The notes under the pieces: model-generated | The model's input: only the letters and a program-made list of their open reading frames with translations | What the model was told of the DNA's origin: nothing | The model's database searches: none | Translations under genes and position numbers: made by a program | Assembly (NCBI GenBank): GCA_947166385.1 | Contig: CAMVEB010000002.1 | Span: 124,001-188,000, forward strand | Reading direction: 5' to 3' | DNA: 64,000 bases | Origin: an uncultured Clostridia bacterium | Lineage (GTDB): Bacteria > Bacillota > Clostridia > Christensenellales > Aristaeellaceae | Shown here: positions 39,779 to 48,666 of the stretch, one piece after another | Layout: each line of letters starts with the position of its first letter | How positions within the stretch are numbered: the stretch's first letter is position 1

Positions 39779-41368
39779 TTATTCTTCCGTTTCGATGGAA
39801 TCTTTCGCCAGAACGGTGACCTTCCGCTCGTAGCAGGAGAAGATCTGATCCACCCAGGCCTTCTCCGGCGCTTTGGAGATCAGGCTGACCAGCGGAACGA
39901 TGATCAGACCGGCAATCATGCAGAAAGCACCGGCATTGATCGGGGAGGCCAGGAGGCCCAGGTTCAGATTCAGCACCTTCAGGTTGGTCAGCATGTCGAT
40001 GATCATAAAGACGGAGGAGAAGAGCATGGAAGCCCAGCAGCCGCTCATGGTGGTACGCTTCCAGTAAAGCCCGTAAAGGAACGGGGCAAGGAAGGCGCCG
40101 GCCATGGCTCCCCAGCTGACGCCCATTGCCTGCGCGATGAAGGCGACGCTGGAATTGGCCTGGACGATTGCCAGCGCGGCGGAGATCACGATAAAGACCA
40201 CGATCAGCAGCCGCATGATCAGCAGCTGTTTCTTTTCGTCCATTTCCCGGATGACACGCCCCTTGAGCAGATCCAGCGTGACCGTGGAGGAAGAAGTGAG
40301 CACCAGGGAGGACAGGGTGGACATGGAAGCGGAAAGCACAAGAATGATCACCACAGCAATCAGGAAGGGAGAGAGACTCTTCAGCATGGTCGGGATTACA
40401 TTGTCGAACCCGCCGGCCGGGTTGCCTCCTTCCAAGGCGCCGAGCTCGCCGGCAAAGAGCCTGCCGAAACCGCCGAGGAAGTAGCAACCGCCGGCGACCA
40501 CGATGGCAAAGAAGGTGGAGATGATGGTTCCCTTATGGATGGACCCCTCATTCCTGATGGCATAGAACTTTCCGACCATCTGGGGGAGGCCCCAGGTGCC
40601 CAGGGAAGTGAGCAGGACGACGCCCAGCAGGCTCAGCGGATCCGGCCCGAAGAAGGAATTGAAAATACCGGGGACGGTTCCGTTTTTAAACCCTTCGCTG
40701 GTATCCCGCGCCGCAGAAAGCCCTTCCAGGGAAGCCATGAAACCGCCCTTGCTGCCGAGCACGGCGGCGATGACCGCCACGATGCCAATCAGCATGATGA
40801 TGCCCTGAATGAAATCATTGACCGCAGTGGCCATATAGCCACCGACGATGACGTAGATCGCGGTCAGCACAGCCATCACAATGACGCAGACGGCATAATC
40901 AATATTGAACGCCATGCCGAACAGGCGGCTCAGACCGTTATACAGGGACGCGGTATAAGGAATCATGAAAATGAAGATGATGATCGAGGCGGCTACCTTC
41001 AGGGAAGGCGCGGAGAAGCGCTTGCCGAAGAAATCCGGCATGGTGGCGCTGGAGAGGTGCTGCGTCATGACGCGGGTCCGCCGGCCGAGGATGACCCATG
41101 CCATCAGCGAGCCGATGAGGGCATTGCCGATACCGACCCAGGTGGCAGCGATACCGAACTTCCAGCCGAACTGACCGGCATAACCGACAAAGATGACAGC
41201 GGAGAAATAGGAAGTGCCGTAGGCGAAGGCTGTCAGCCAGGGGCCGACGCTGCGCCCGCCCAGCACAAAACCGTTCACATCGGTGGAATGCTTTCTGCAG
41301 TAGAAACCGACATAAATCATGACACCGAAGAACAGGAGAAGCATAATCAGTTTGATGGCAATATCCAA
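39779..41368 (-). CDS. Sodium:solute symporter (SSS family)
   Basis: Membrane transporter of 529 residues of the PutP/PanF/SGLT superfamily. It starts at a TTG (41368) six bases after GAGGGG. About 13 hydrophobic segments are visible. FVLGGRSVGPWLTAFAYGTSYFSAVIFVG is the conserved TM1-TM2 sodium-site region, and YVIVGGYMATAVNDFIQGIIM is the family signature around TM5. LVLSASMSTLSSLVLTSSSTVTLDL matches the TM8 sodium-site serines. Proline, pantothenate or a sugar are all possible substrates. It stands alone. Confidence 0.9.
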   Translation of the reverse strand: MDIAIKLIMLLLFFGVMIYVGFYCRKHSTDVNGFVLGGRSVGPWLTAFAYGTSYFSAVIFVGYAGQFGWKFGIAATWVGIGNALIGSLMAWVILGRRTRVMTQHLSSATMPDFFGKRFSAPSLKVAASIIIFIFMIPYTASLYNGLSRLFGMAFNIDYAVCVIVMAVLTAIYVIVGGYMATAVNDFIQGIIMLIGIVAVIAAVLGSKGGFMASLEGLSAARDTSEGFKNGTVPGIFNSFFGPDPLSLLGVVLLTSLGTWGLPQMVGKFYAIRNEGSIHKGTIISTFFAIVVAGGCYFLGGFGRLFAGELGALEGGNPAGGFDNVIPTMLKSLSPFLIAVVIILVLSASMSTLSSLVLTSSSTVTLDLLKGRVIREMDEKKQLLIMRLLIVVFIVISAALAIVQANSSVAFIAQAMGVSWGAMAGAFLAPFLYGLYWKRTTMSGCWASMLFSSVFMIIDMLTNLKVLNLNLGLLASPINAGAFCMIAGLIIVPLVSLISKAPEKAWVDQIFSCYERKVTVLAKDSIETEE

Positions 41369-41465
41369 ATCAATCCCCTCTTTCCTGAGAAATCGGGAAA
41401 ATGGTAATATGGAAGAGCCTGCAGGTCAAGAGAAAGGACCGGGAAAGGACACGGAAAGAACAAAA

Positions 41466-43130
41466 TCAATCGGCGGGGAAGGCATAAAGCTCATCGAGTG
41501 ACGCGGCACGGCGCGCTATCCAGTCGGCAAGAAAATCCACAGCAGCATCAAAGTTGCTGCCGACCTGCTGATGCACCTTGCGGCGGGTGCCGCGGCGCCG
41601 GGCATCCATGACCGCAGAGGCGGCGATGCCGGAACGGTAATCTTCCAGGGAGCGCAGCGAATCATCCGAAGGGGCTTCCGTCTCTCCCAGAAGCACGGAA
41701 ATGGCCGGACGGACGGCAGAGTGCCACAGATCCCGGACGGTTTGCATGAAAAGATCATGCTTTGCCAGCAACGGCCAGAGATTATTGGAAACGGTATGGG
41801 TTCGGGCGGCATAGGCACCATAAGGATGATCTCCCATGGCGCCGAAGGACAGATCGTAATCCCAGGCGGGGCCGGCATGGATCAGGGGATCGATGCGGTC
41901 CGAATCCTTATAGAAATACTGGCTGCCGGCCATGATATCATAATTCTTGGTGAAATCTTCGATCAGGAATTTCAGAGCAAAGGAAGACACATCCAGGATC
42001 CGAGAGAAATGGAGCCCGGACTCCGGATCGATCCCATCGGGAGAAAGAAGAGCCAGATGCATCCGATTCACCAGCCGGGCGAAATATTCCGTCTGCGCCC
42101 GGGAAGGACAGGTCGGCTCCTTGATCCGGACATTCAGCAGCTTTACGGTGCGGAAACAGGGCCTGGACCCGGGATCCATGCGGTACTTCTTCTCAACGAC
42201 AGCGATATAACCGCCGGTGATATCCTCCGGGTCATTCGGAATCTCATATCCCTGGAGAAGAGGGAGACGGCCCCTCTTTTCCCTGAAAAAGCGATAGGAG
42301 TTCAGAGGCGCGTCATTCACGGCTTCGGTGGCTTCCTCCAGGTCGGTTATGGCGAGCCGATCCTTCCTGATCTGGATTTTCTCCGTGAGCAGGTAAAGCC
42401 CCTGATACTGTCCGTTCAGCCACAGATCCGCCTGGACGCAGCGGATGGCGAAACGAAGGCCGGCGGCGCGGCACAGATCCAGGGTGATCTGGTTGCGCAG
42501 GAAGCTGATATCCAGATAATTGGCCAGGAGGATCCAGGTTTTGCCGGCAGGGATCCCGCCCAGGGAAGCTTTCCGGTCCAACTTGAACTCATAAGGCTTT
42601 TTCGAATAGGCAAAGGTACTGTTTCCCCGACCGGCGAGTTTTTCAACACCGCCGCGATAGGAGACGGAGCCGTCCCCCTCCAGCACGGAGAGCATCCCTT
42701 CGGTGATGATATTGTTTTTGCTACGGTTGACGGCGGAAAGTTTTTTTTCATCCACGGAGAAGTGCAGGGAAAGAACAGGGGATCCCTGCAGGATCTGCAG
42801 AGACCCCAGGGATTTATGCTCCGGCGTAAACACAGGGACCCGGGAGCCCAGGAAGGGCGTCAGATCCACAGGGGACTGCGCAGAGACGGGCAGCCTGTCC
42901 TCCCCAAGCAGGAAAGTGTCCCAGCGGCTGTGAACCAAAAGCACGGAGGAAGCATCCCAGGCACCGGGCAGAAAGAGTACCGGACCGCCGGAACTGTCCC
43001 AGGAGAGAACCAGCTCTTCCCCACAGGCGGGACAGGAAGCGGAAAACTGCGCGGAAGCCGCGGAAGCTCCGGCAGCAAACAGAGCCAGAAACAGCAGCAG
43101 GGCCAGCGCAGCGCAAAACCTGAGTCTCAT
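41466..43130 (-). CDS. Exported CotH-family kinase-like protein with N-terminal Cys motif
   Basis: Protein of 554 residues with a signal peptide (LRFCAALALLLFLALFAAGASA). A CPACGEE motif just after the cleavage site suggests a metal knuckle. The CotH core runs from about residue 165: KLAGRGNSTFAYSKKPYEFKLDRKASLGG, WILLANYLDISFLRNQI, YQGLYLLTEKIQIRKDR, and the metal-binding AGPAWDYDLSFG near residue 430. CotH proteins are atypical protein kinases first known from spore coats; here the export signal suggests an extracellular target. The gene has no close neighbour on its strand. Family call is good, target unknown. Confidence 0.82.
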   Translation of the reverse strand: MRLRFCAALALLLFLALFAAGASAASAQFSASCPACGEELVLSWDSSGGPVLFLPGAWDASSVLLVHSRWDTFLLGEDRLPVSAQSPVDLTPFLGSRVPVFTPEHKSLGSLQILQGSPVLSLHFSVDEKKLSAVNRSKNNIITEGMLSVLEGDGSVSYRGGVEKLAGRGNSTFAYSKKPYEFKLDRKASLGGIPAGKTWILLANYLDISFLRNQITLDLCRAAGLRFAIRCVQADLWLNGQYQGLYLLTEKIQIRKDRLAITDLEEATEAVNDAPLNSYRFFREKRGRLPLLQGYEIPNDPEDITGGYIAVVEKKYRMDPGSRPCFRTVKLLNVRIKEPTCPSRAQTEYFARLVNRMHLALLSPDGIDPESGLHFSRILDVSSFALKFLIEDFTKNYDIMAGSQYFYKDSDRIDPLIHAGPAWDYDLSFGAMGDHPYGAYAARTHTVSNNLWPLLAKHDLFMQTVRDLWHSAVRPAISVLLGETEAPSDDSLRSLEDYRSGIAASAVMDARRRGTRRKVHQQVGSNFDAAVDFLADWIARRAASLDELYAFPAD

Positions 43131-43221
43131 GGGGTTTCCACTCCAATATCAGTATCATTCATAGTTGCCTCATTATAGATGGCGGGAAAAGGACGTGTCA
43201 AGCCATGCCGGAAGATCAGTC

Positions 43222-43250
43222 TTGACTTTTGAAAGCATTTGATTTATTCT
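43222..43250 (+). promoter_or_regulatory. Promoter of the thiamine operon
   Basis: TTGACT and TATTCT are 17 bases apart. The spacer repeats the TTGAAAGCATTTG element seen in the promoter at 20282, at the same distance from the -35 box. Confidence 0.55.
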
Positions 43251-43258
43251 GCTGACTG

Positions 43259-43339
43259 TGCTAGGGGAGCAATTGCTGAGACTGTATTGATTTACAGACC
43301 CTCATTACCTGATCCGGCCAATACCGGCGTAGGGAAGCA
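43259..43339 (+). promoter_or_regulatory. TPP riboswitch (THI element)
   Basis: All core TPP-aptamer blocks are present in order: GGGGAGC, GCTGAGA, ACCCT, ACCTGATCCGG, AATACCGGCGTAGGGAAG. The closing helix P1 pairs TGCT (43259-43262) with AGCA (43336-43339). It precedes an intrinsic terminator and then a thiamine precursor uptake operon, so binding of thiamine pyrophosphate should favour premature termination. Confidence 0.95.
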
Positions 43340-43370
43340 ACAACAAATCCTGTTCGGACGATGTTGACGC

Positions 43371-43401
43371 AATGAACCTCCTTCCGCGAGGTTCATTTTT
43401 T
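43371..43401 (+). terminator. Riboswitch-controlled terminator
   Basis: AATGAACCTC, a 7-base loop and GAGGTTCATT are followed by a run of six T. It lies 31 bases after the TPP aptamer and before the first gene. Confidence 0.9.
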
Positions 43402-43452
43402 GATTCTCCCGGCATTCATCAGGAATATCATTCAGAAAAGGAGAGACAGAAC

Positions 43453-43749
43453 ATGGAAGCAAGCGTTGCCATTCAGACTTTACCCGGTGTAGCAGATGAT
43501 GAGGAATTATGCAGAATTGTGGATGAGGTAATCGCCTACATTGCCGGAACCGGATATCATTATTTTGTCGGGCCGTTTGAAACAACCATCGAAGGACCTT
43601 ACGATGAGCTGATGGACATTGTGAAACAATGCCAGCATATCGCCATCCAGGCCGGAGCACCGTCTGTGGCAGCCTATATCAAGGTTTCCTATAAGCCGGA
43701 AGGTGAGGTTCTTTCGATTGAAAAGAAGATCGGAAAGTATCAGGGCTAA
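43453..43749 (+). CDS. Thiamine-binding protein, MTH1187/YkoF-related (UPF0045)
   Basis: Small protein of 98 residues with the beta-alpha-beta-beta-alpha-beta layout of the MTH1187 family, known to bind thiamine. Family elements are EASVAIQTLPGVADDEEL, YIAGTGYHYFVGPFETTIEG (with the family's VGPFxTxxEG), DELMDIVKQCQHIAIQAGA and VAAYIKVSYKPEG. The ATG at 43453 follows AAGGAG; the open frame extending upstream lies in the terminator. First gene behind the TPP riboswitch, which supports a role in thiamine handling. Confidence 0.88.
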   Translation: MEASVAIQTLPGVADDEELCRIVDEVIAYIAGTGYHYFVGPFETTIEGPYDELMDIVKQCQHIAIQAGAPSVAAYIKVSYKPEGEVLSIEKKIGKYQG

Positions 43750-44506
43750 ACTTCTGCCGGCGGGGGCATTCTGCCTGATTGTGCTGCTGTGGTGGGGAAT
43801 ATCGGCCATCGGCATTGTTCCCGGATACATGCTTCCGTCGCCTGCGGATGTGATGACTGCATTCATCCATGATTTTCCGAATCTGATGACGCATGCGCTT
43901 GTTTCAGTTACGGAAGCCCTGTACGGTCTGGTGATCGGAACGGTACTCGCCTTCGCTCTCGCATGCGCGATGGATCGCTTCCTGGTACTGGAGGAGGCAG
44001 TGCTGCCGATTCTTGTCGTTACGCAGACGATTCCGACCATTGCCATTGCGCCGCTGCTGGTTCTGTGGATGGGCTTTGGGATGGAACCCAAGATCACACT
44101 GGTTGTGATTACGGCTTTTTTTCCGATCGCCGTCGGTCTGCTGGACGGATTCAAGGGAGCCGATCCGGATGCTGTAGCGCTGCTGCGCTCCATGGGCGCG
44201 ACCCGCAGGCAGATATTTTACCACGTCAAAATCCCCGCGGCGATGCCCTATTTCTTTTCGGGCCTTCGAATATCCGCTTCCTATGCGGTTGTCAGCGCGG
44301 TCATATCAGAGTGGCTGGGGGGGTTTGAAGGCCTGGGCGTTTACATGACGCGGGTACGGAAAGCTTACGCGTTTGACAAAATGTTTGCGGTCATTCTGCT
44401 GATTGTGATTGTCAGCCTTCTTTTGATGAAAATTGTCAACCTGCTCAGGGCCGTCTCCCTGCCATGGCTTAAATTCCGCCATGAAACAGCAGGGAAGAGA
44501 CAATAA
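43703..44506 (+). CDS. ABC transporter permease for a thiamine precursor (ThiX-like)
   Basis: Membrane permease of up to 267 residues of the SsuC/TauC/ThiX type. Hydrophobic segments start with CLIVLLWWGISAIGIVPGYMLPSP. The coupling loop is ALLRSMGATRRQIFYHVKIPAAMPYFFSGLRIS, typical of the NitT/TauT group. The start is uncertain. GTG 43703 overlaps the preceding gene by 47 bases; TTG 43718 has a better spaced GAGG. With the binding protein and ATPase it forms an importer for a thiamine pyrimidine precursor such as FAMP or HMP, inferred from the riboswitch and from the NMT1-like binding protein. Confidence 0.88.
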   Translation: MRFFRLKRRSESIRAKLLPAGAFCLIVLLWWGISAIGIVPGYMLPSPADVMTAFIHDFPNLMTHALVSVTEALYGLVIGTVLAFALACAMDRFLVLEEAVLPILVVTQTIPTIAIAPLLVLWMGFGMEPKITLVVITAFFPIAVGLLDGFKGADPDAVALLRSMGATRRQIFYHVKIPAAMPYFFSGLRISASYAVVSAVISEWLGGFEGLGVYMTRVRKAYAFDKMFAVILLIVIVSLLLMKIVNLLRAVSLPWLKFRHETAGKRQ

Positions 44507-44538
44507 AAAACCATGATGATCGGGAGGAGAGATATAAG

Positions 44539-45537
44539 ATGATGAAAAAGATGCTTGCGTTGATGCTTGCACTACTGCTGTTCGCCGCAACCCCGGCAGT
44601 CTTCGCCGAACAGGACAATCTGACCAGAGTCGTATTCTGCCTGGACTGGACACCGAACACGAACCATACCGGCGTTTACGCAGCGGCAGCACTTGGATAT
44701 TACCGGGAAGAGGGGCTGGATGTCCAGATCGTTCAGCCGCCGGAAAACGGCGCTGTGCTGATGTGTGCCGCAGGGCAGGCACAGTTTGCCGTTGACGCAC
44801 AGGACACGATGGCGGCTTCCCTTGATCTCGATGAACCGCTCAACATAACAGCTGTTGCCGCTATTCTGCAGCATAATACGTCCGGGATTCTTTCCCGTGC
44901 GGACGATGGGATTATATCCGCAAAAGGACTGGAAAACAAAATATACGCCACCTGGGACAGCCCGATTGAACTGGCGATGCTCCGATACTGCATGGAAAAG
45001 GAAAACGGAGACTTCAGCAAGGTTAAACTGATTCCGAACAACATTACGGATGAGCCGGCAGCACTGGACGCGCATCAGACAGACGCGGTCTGGATTTTCT
45101 ACGGATGGAGCGGAATCAATGCAGAATTAAGCGGTGTCGCGTGTAACTTCTGGGATTTTGTCTCACTGAGCGAAAAGTTGGATTACTATACGCCGACCAT
45201 CCTTGCGAACAATGATTTCCTGCGGGACAATCCGGAAACAGCCCGCGCATTTCTGAAGGCAACAGCGAAGGGCTACAGATACGCGGCCGAACATCCTGAA
45301 GAGGCAGCGGAAATGCTGATTGCCGGGGATACGACCGGATCTCTCGAGGATTCACGGGAACTTGTGTATGCGAGCCAGCGCTGGCTTGCGGACAAGTATA
45401 TCGCGGATGCTCCCGTCTGGGGGTATATCAATCCGGAAAGATGGAATGCGTTTTATACCTGGTTGTATGAAAACGGATTATCCTCGCACAACCTGGCCGG
45501 TATCGGATTCAGCGACGATTTCCTGCCCGAGGAGTGA
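44539..45537 (+). CDS. Thiamine precursor-binding protein, NMT1/THI5-like (ThiY-like)
   Basis: Exported solute-binding protein of 332 residues with a signal peptide (MLALMLALLLFAATPAVFAE). No lipobox Cys is seen. VVFCLDWTPNTNHTGVYAAAALGYYREEGLDV is the NMT1/THI5 signature that distinguishes HMP/FAMP-binding proteins. The second-domain segments FAVDAQDTMAAS and YATWDSPIELAML, and YGWSGINAELSG fit the same family. GGGAGG precedes the start. Its position behind a TPP riboswitch supports the substrate class. Confidence 0.93.
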   Translation: MMKKMLALMLALLLFAATPAVFAEQDNLTRVVFCLDWTPNTNHTGVYAAAALGYYREEGLDVQIVQPPENGAVLMCAAGQAQFAVDAQDTMAASLDLDEPLNITAVAAILQHNTSGILSRADDGIISAKGLENKIYATWDSPIELAMLRYCMEKENGDFSKVKLIPNNITDEPAALDAHQTDAVWIFYGWSGINAELSGVACNFWDFVSLSEKLDYYTPTILANNDFLRDNPETARAFLKATAKGYRYAAEHPEEAAEMLIAGDTTGSLEDSRELVYASQRWLADKYIADAPVWGYINPERWNAFYTWLYENGLSSHNLAGIGFSDDFLPEE

Positions 45538-45541
45538 TCTG

Positions 45542-46291
45542 ATGGAATTGCTCAGGACTGACCGGATATCAAAATCCTATGAGTCACGACTGATCATACG
45601 GGATATCAGTATCCACCTGGATGAAGGCGAGCTTGTTTCCCTGCTCGGAGTGAGCGGATCAGGAAAAACAACGCTTCTGAATGTTTTGTCCGGACTGACT
45701 GTTCCGGACTCCGGCAGCGTGTTTTTATGCGGAAAAGAGATTACCGGGCAACCAGGGCAGGTCAGTTATATGCTGCAGAAAGATCTGCTGCTGGAACATA
45801 AGCGCGTGATCGACAACGTTGCTTTGCCTCTGGTGATCCGCGGGATGAAGAAGAAAGAGGCAAGGGCGGAGGCAGAACGCTATTTCGGGCAGTTTGATCT
45901 TGCGGGGACCCAAATGCTGTATCCAAGCCAGATGTCCGGAGGAATGCGGCAGCGCGCCGCACTGCTGCGAACATATCTGGGATCCCGGAAACTGATCCTG
46001 CTGGATGAACCGTTTTCCGCTCTGGATATGATCACGAGAGAACAGCTTCACTCGTGGTACCTGAATATCATGGGAAAAATCGGATTCTCCACCATCCTGA
46101 TTACGCACGATGTGGATGAAGCGATTATGCTGTCCGACAGGATCTATGTGCTGACAGGCAAACCCGGCGAGATCCATCACGAACTGCGGATCGATATTCC
46201 CAGGGGGGAAAGACAGGATTTCAATTTGCAGCCTGAGTTTGCGGCATTCAAACGTCAAATACGGGACATCCTGCAGCAACCCGGCATATAG
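45542..46291 (+). CDS. ABC transporter ATPase for a thiamine precursor (ThiZ-like)
   Basis: ATPase of 249 residues. Walker A is GVSGSGKTTLLNVLSG, the signature is QMSGGMRQRAALLRTYL, Walker B is LILLDEPFSALD, and the switch His is in LITHDVDEAIMLSDRIYVL, the NitT/TauT-type form. The ATG at 45542 follows GAGGAG and lies four bases after the previous stop; the frame continuing upstream is antisense-like. It completes the importer with the permease and binding protein. Confidence 0.92.
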   Translation: MELLRTDRISKSYESRLIIRDISIHLDEGELVSLLGVSGSGKTTLLNVLSGLTVPDSGSVFLCGKEITGQPGQVSYMLQKDLLLEHKRVIDNVALPLVIRGMKKKEARAEAERYFGQFDLAGTQMLYPSQMSGGMRQRAALLRTYLGSRKLILLDEPFSALDMITREQLHSWYLNIMGKIGFSTILITHDVDEAIMLSDRIYVLTGKPGEIHHELRIDIPRGERQDFNLQPEFAAFKRQIRDILQQPGI

Positions 46292-46340
46292 AAAACGGGA
46301 CAGTATCCTGTCCTCATTGGAAATGGAAGGAATCGCATAC

Positions 46341-46967
46341 ATGAGTCGATGTGTGATTATCGGCGGGGCTGAGATAAACGGATATGAGCGGATTCGCCGG
46401 AATCTGCGAAAGGATGATTTCTTCATTTGCTGCGACAGCGGACTGAAACATACGGAATCTCTGGGAATTATCCCTTCCCTCATCGTGGGGGATTTTGATT
46501 CGCATGAACGACCGGAACCCCCCGTTGAAACCATCGTGCTTCCAAGGGAAAAGGATGATACAGATACGATGTATGCGGCGCGGGAAGCTGTGAGGCGCGG
46601 GTTTGAGGACTTCCTGCTGATCGGAGTGACAGGAGAGAGATTTGATCACACATTCGGGAATGTTGCATTGCTGCTATGGCTGGATGCTCTTGGGAAAAAA
46701 GCCAGGATCATGGATGACTATTCCGAAATGGAGATTGTTTCGAGGGAGACGAAGGAAATCAATGACACTTATGCTTTCTTTTCGTTGCTGAATATCAGCG
46801 GAACTGCGGAACAGATTACAATCAGCGGGGCAAAGTATCCACTGAACGGAGCTGCCATTCACAGCGAGTATCAGTATGGCATCAGCAATGAAGTGATGCC
46901 TGGAAAAAAAGCAACCGTATCGGTGGGCAAAGGCAAACTGCTGCTTGTGAAGATTTTCCCGGACTGA
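46341..46967 (+). CDS. thiN: Thiamine pyrophosphokinase
   Basis: Converts thiamine to thiamine pyrophosphate with ATP. It has 208 residues, starting at 46341 after GGAAGGA. Motifs: FFICCDSGLKHTESLGIIPSLIVGDFDS (the C/A-DGG-like nucleotide region and GDFDS metal site), PREKDDTDTMYAAREAV (the K-x-x-TD motif) and LLIGVTGERFDHTFGN (G-x-R-x-DH). The C-terminal beta-sandwich has YPLNGAAIHSEYQYGISNEV. Its product is the ligand of the riboswitch at the head of the operon, which closes a feedback loop. Confidence 0.93.
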   Translation: MSRCVIIGGAEINGYERIRRNLRKDDFFICCDSGLKHTESLGIIPSLIVGDFDSHERPEPPVETIVLPREKDDTDTMYAAREAVRRGFEDFLLIGVTGERFDHTFGNVALLLWLDALGKKARIMDDYSEMEIVSRETKEINDTYAFFSLLNISGTAEQITISGAKYPLNGAAIHSEYQYGISNEVMPGKKATVSVGKGKLLLVKIFPD

Positions 46968-47093
46968 TGATGAATACTGGCCATGTCAGCCGTTCCTCTT
47001 TCTGAAAAAGTTACAAAAATGTGAAACTGCAGCCAAAAAACTGTTTATCATTCAGCGGGTCGACAGGGATCCGGAGGCCATTCCACTATATGT

Positions 47094-47122
47094 TTGACAA
47101 AGTATGCAGCGTATGATACTAT
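47094..47122 (+). promoter_or_regulatory. Promoter of the DUF3048 lipoprotein gene
   Basis: TTGACA and TACTAT are 17 bases apart, 50 bases before the chosen start. Confidence 0.6.
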
Positions 47123-47171
47123 ATATCTGTTCCGAAAATATTACGGAATTGTGAAGGAGAGTGATGGGCCC

Positions 47172-48470
47172 TTGAAAAAAATCCTGAGTATTCTGATGAT
47201 TCTGGCCCTTCTGGCGGCCTGTGTTTCCGCAGGGGCGGAGACAGTTGTGGATGCGGAAAGTCCGCGCAACATTACCATTACGCCCGCGGGCGCCAATGAA
47301 GTTCCCGCAAATATCAGCCCGGTGACCGGACGCAATCTGGCGGAACTGCCTGTGCCGGACGGCTTTCTGGGCATGGCGACAGACGGGATTTACTTCCCCG
47401 TGATGGTACAGCATAACGGATTTGCCAGCGGGACAGGCAATTCTTCCCCCTGGAACGGTTCCTATGCAGATGTGTTCTATGAACAGCCGAAAGCACAGAC
47501 GGGATACACGCGGATGACCATGCTGTTCAACGATATGTATCCCCAGTATGTCGGCGCATCCCGGTCCATCCGTGTCGGTCATGTGTGGAACCGTCAGGAA
47601 TGGGATGCGATGCTGCTGTATGCCGGCCAGCAGGAAGCTGTCAACGAACGCTACAATACGAACGTTCTGGATGCCTTCCGTGAACTGAAAGTCGGCCTTT
47701 CCGGCAACCCGAATGTTCCGCTGGATCAGCGCAGGGTGTTCAACGCACTGGACGGATCCCGCCCCTGGACGGATTACCGCTACCGTGTGCGCCATATGCC
47801 TTCTTCCTACAACGTGGTATGGGATCTGCAGCTCATGTCGATGAAGATCTTCAACAGGGAACTGACTTTCCCGAACCATACGTGGAAATTCGCGGAAGAC
47901 CTGCCGCAGGCAGGCGACGATGCCAGCCGCGTCTACGTGATGTACAATAAGAACAAGGCCGGAAGCGGCAATGCCGATGTGGAAGACGGCGCATATTACT
48001 TCAACAGCATGTTTGAGTATGACGAGGATGAGAACGTCTACTACCGGTATTTCCTCACCAGCCTGAATGACGCGCCGACCGCTGAAAATACCAAGCTTTT
48101 CACGGAACTGGCCCCGACCAATATCGTACGCAGCGCGAAGAAGGAAGATGGATGGTACCGGCTGGAATGCGAACCGGCCCCCGGCGAGGCTATCACCTTC
48201 AGCAATGTGATTGTACAGATGATTGACATGAAATGGCCTTCCGGTGAACAGCCCTATCCGATCCTGACCGGAGAAGGCAACGCGGACTATTTCATGGGCG
48301 GCAAGCACATCAGCGGTGTCTGGAAACGGGACACCTACAATGACCGTACCGTGTTCTACGGAGAGGACGGCCAGGAGATTGCCCTGCAGCCCGGAAAGAC
48401 CATCATCCTGCAGCTGGACTATAACACGGTTGTAGGCGGAGACAAAGTTCGTCAGCTGAAATACGAATAA
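47172..48470 (+). CDS. DUF3048 (YerB-like) lipoprotein
   Basis: Exported protein of 432 residues. The TTG at 47172 begins a signal peptide with lipobox LLAAC (KKILSILMILALLAACVS), so lipid anchoring is likely. GGAG lies 13 bases upstream, longer than usual; a GTG at 47151 would add a charged tail and is less likely because the promoter leaves a short leader. DUF3048 N-terminal features are SPVTGRNLAELPVPDG, YADVFYEQPKAQTGYTRMTMLFND, PQYVGASRSIRVGHVWNRQEWDAML. The C-terminal domain includes WYRLECEPAPGEAITFSNVIVQ and GQEIALQPGKTIILQL. YerB-type proteins are of unknown function on the cell surface. Confidence 0.85.
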   Translation: MKKILSILMILALLAACVSAGAETVVDAESPRNITITPAGANEVPANISPVTGRNLAELPVPDGFLGMATDGIYFPVMVQHNGFASGTGNSSPWNGSYADVFYEQPKAQTGYTRMTMLFNDMYPQYVGASRSIRVGHVWNRQEWDAMLLYAGQQEAVNERYNTNVLDAFRELKVGLSGNPNVPLDQRRVFNALDGSRPWTDYRYRVRHMPSSYNVVWDLQLMSMKIFNRELTFPNHTWKFAEDLPQAGDDASRVYVMYNKNKAGSGNADVEDGAYYFNSMFEYDEDENVYYRYFLTSLNDAPTAENTKLFTELAPTNIVRSAKKEDGWYRLECEPAPGEAITFSNVIVQMIDMKWPSGEQPYPILTGEGNADYFMGGKHISGVWKRDTYNDRTVFYGEDGQEIALQPGKTIILQLDYNTVVGGDKVRQLKYE

Positions 48471-48493
48471 TTCCTTCCCCTGGGAGAAACCGG

Positions 48494-48521
48494 ACCGCCA
48501 GCTTTTGCCGGCGGTTCTTTT
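48494..48521 (+). terminator. Intrinsic terminator after the DUF3048 gene
   Basis: ACCGCCAGC, loop TTTT and GCCGGCGGT (one mismatch) are followed by TTCTTTT. Confidence 0.8.
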
Positions 48522-48604
48522 CATGAGTTTTTCAATCATCCGGTGAGAATTGGGGAAGAATGTGAAGGAATGGCGTGCGTATGACCCAAAATCGTAACAA
48601 ACTC

Positions 48605-48633
48605 TTGCTTTTTTGGAACAAATAGGATAAAAT
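48605..48633 (+). promoter_or_regulatory. Promoter of the two-component operon
   Basis: TTGCTT and TAAAAT are 17 bases apart, 34 bases upstream of the response regulator start. Confidence 0.55.
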
Positions 48634-48666
48634 CTTTCCGATAATGGTTACGAAAGGGTGTTATCG

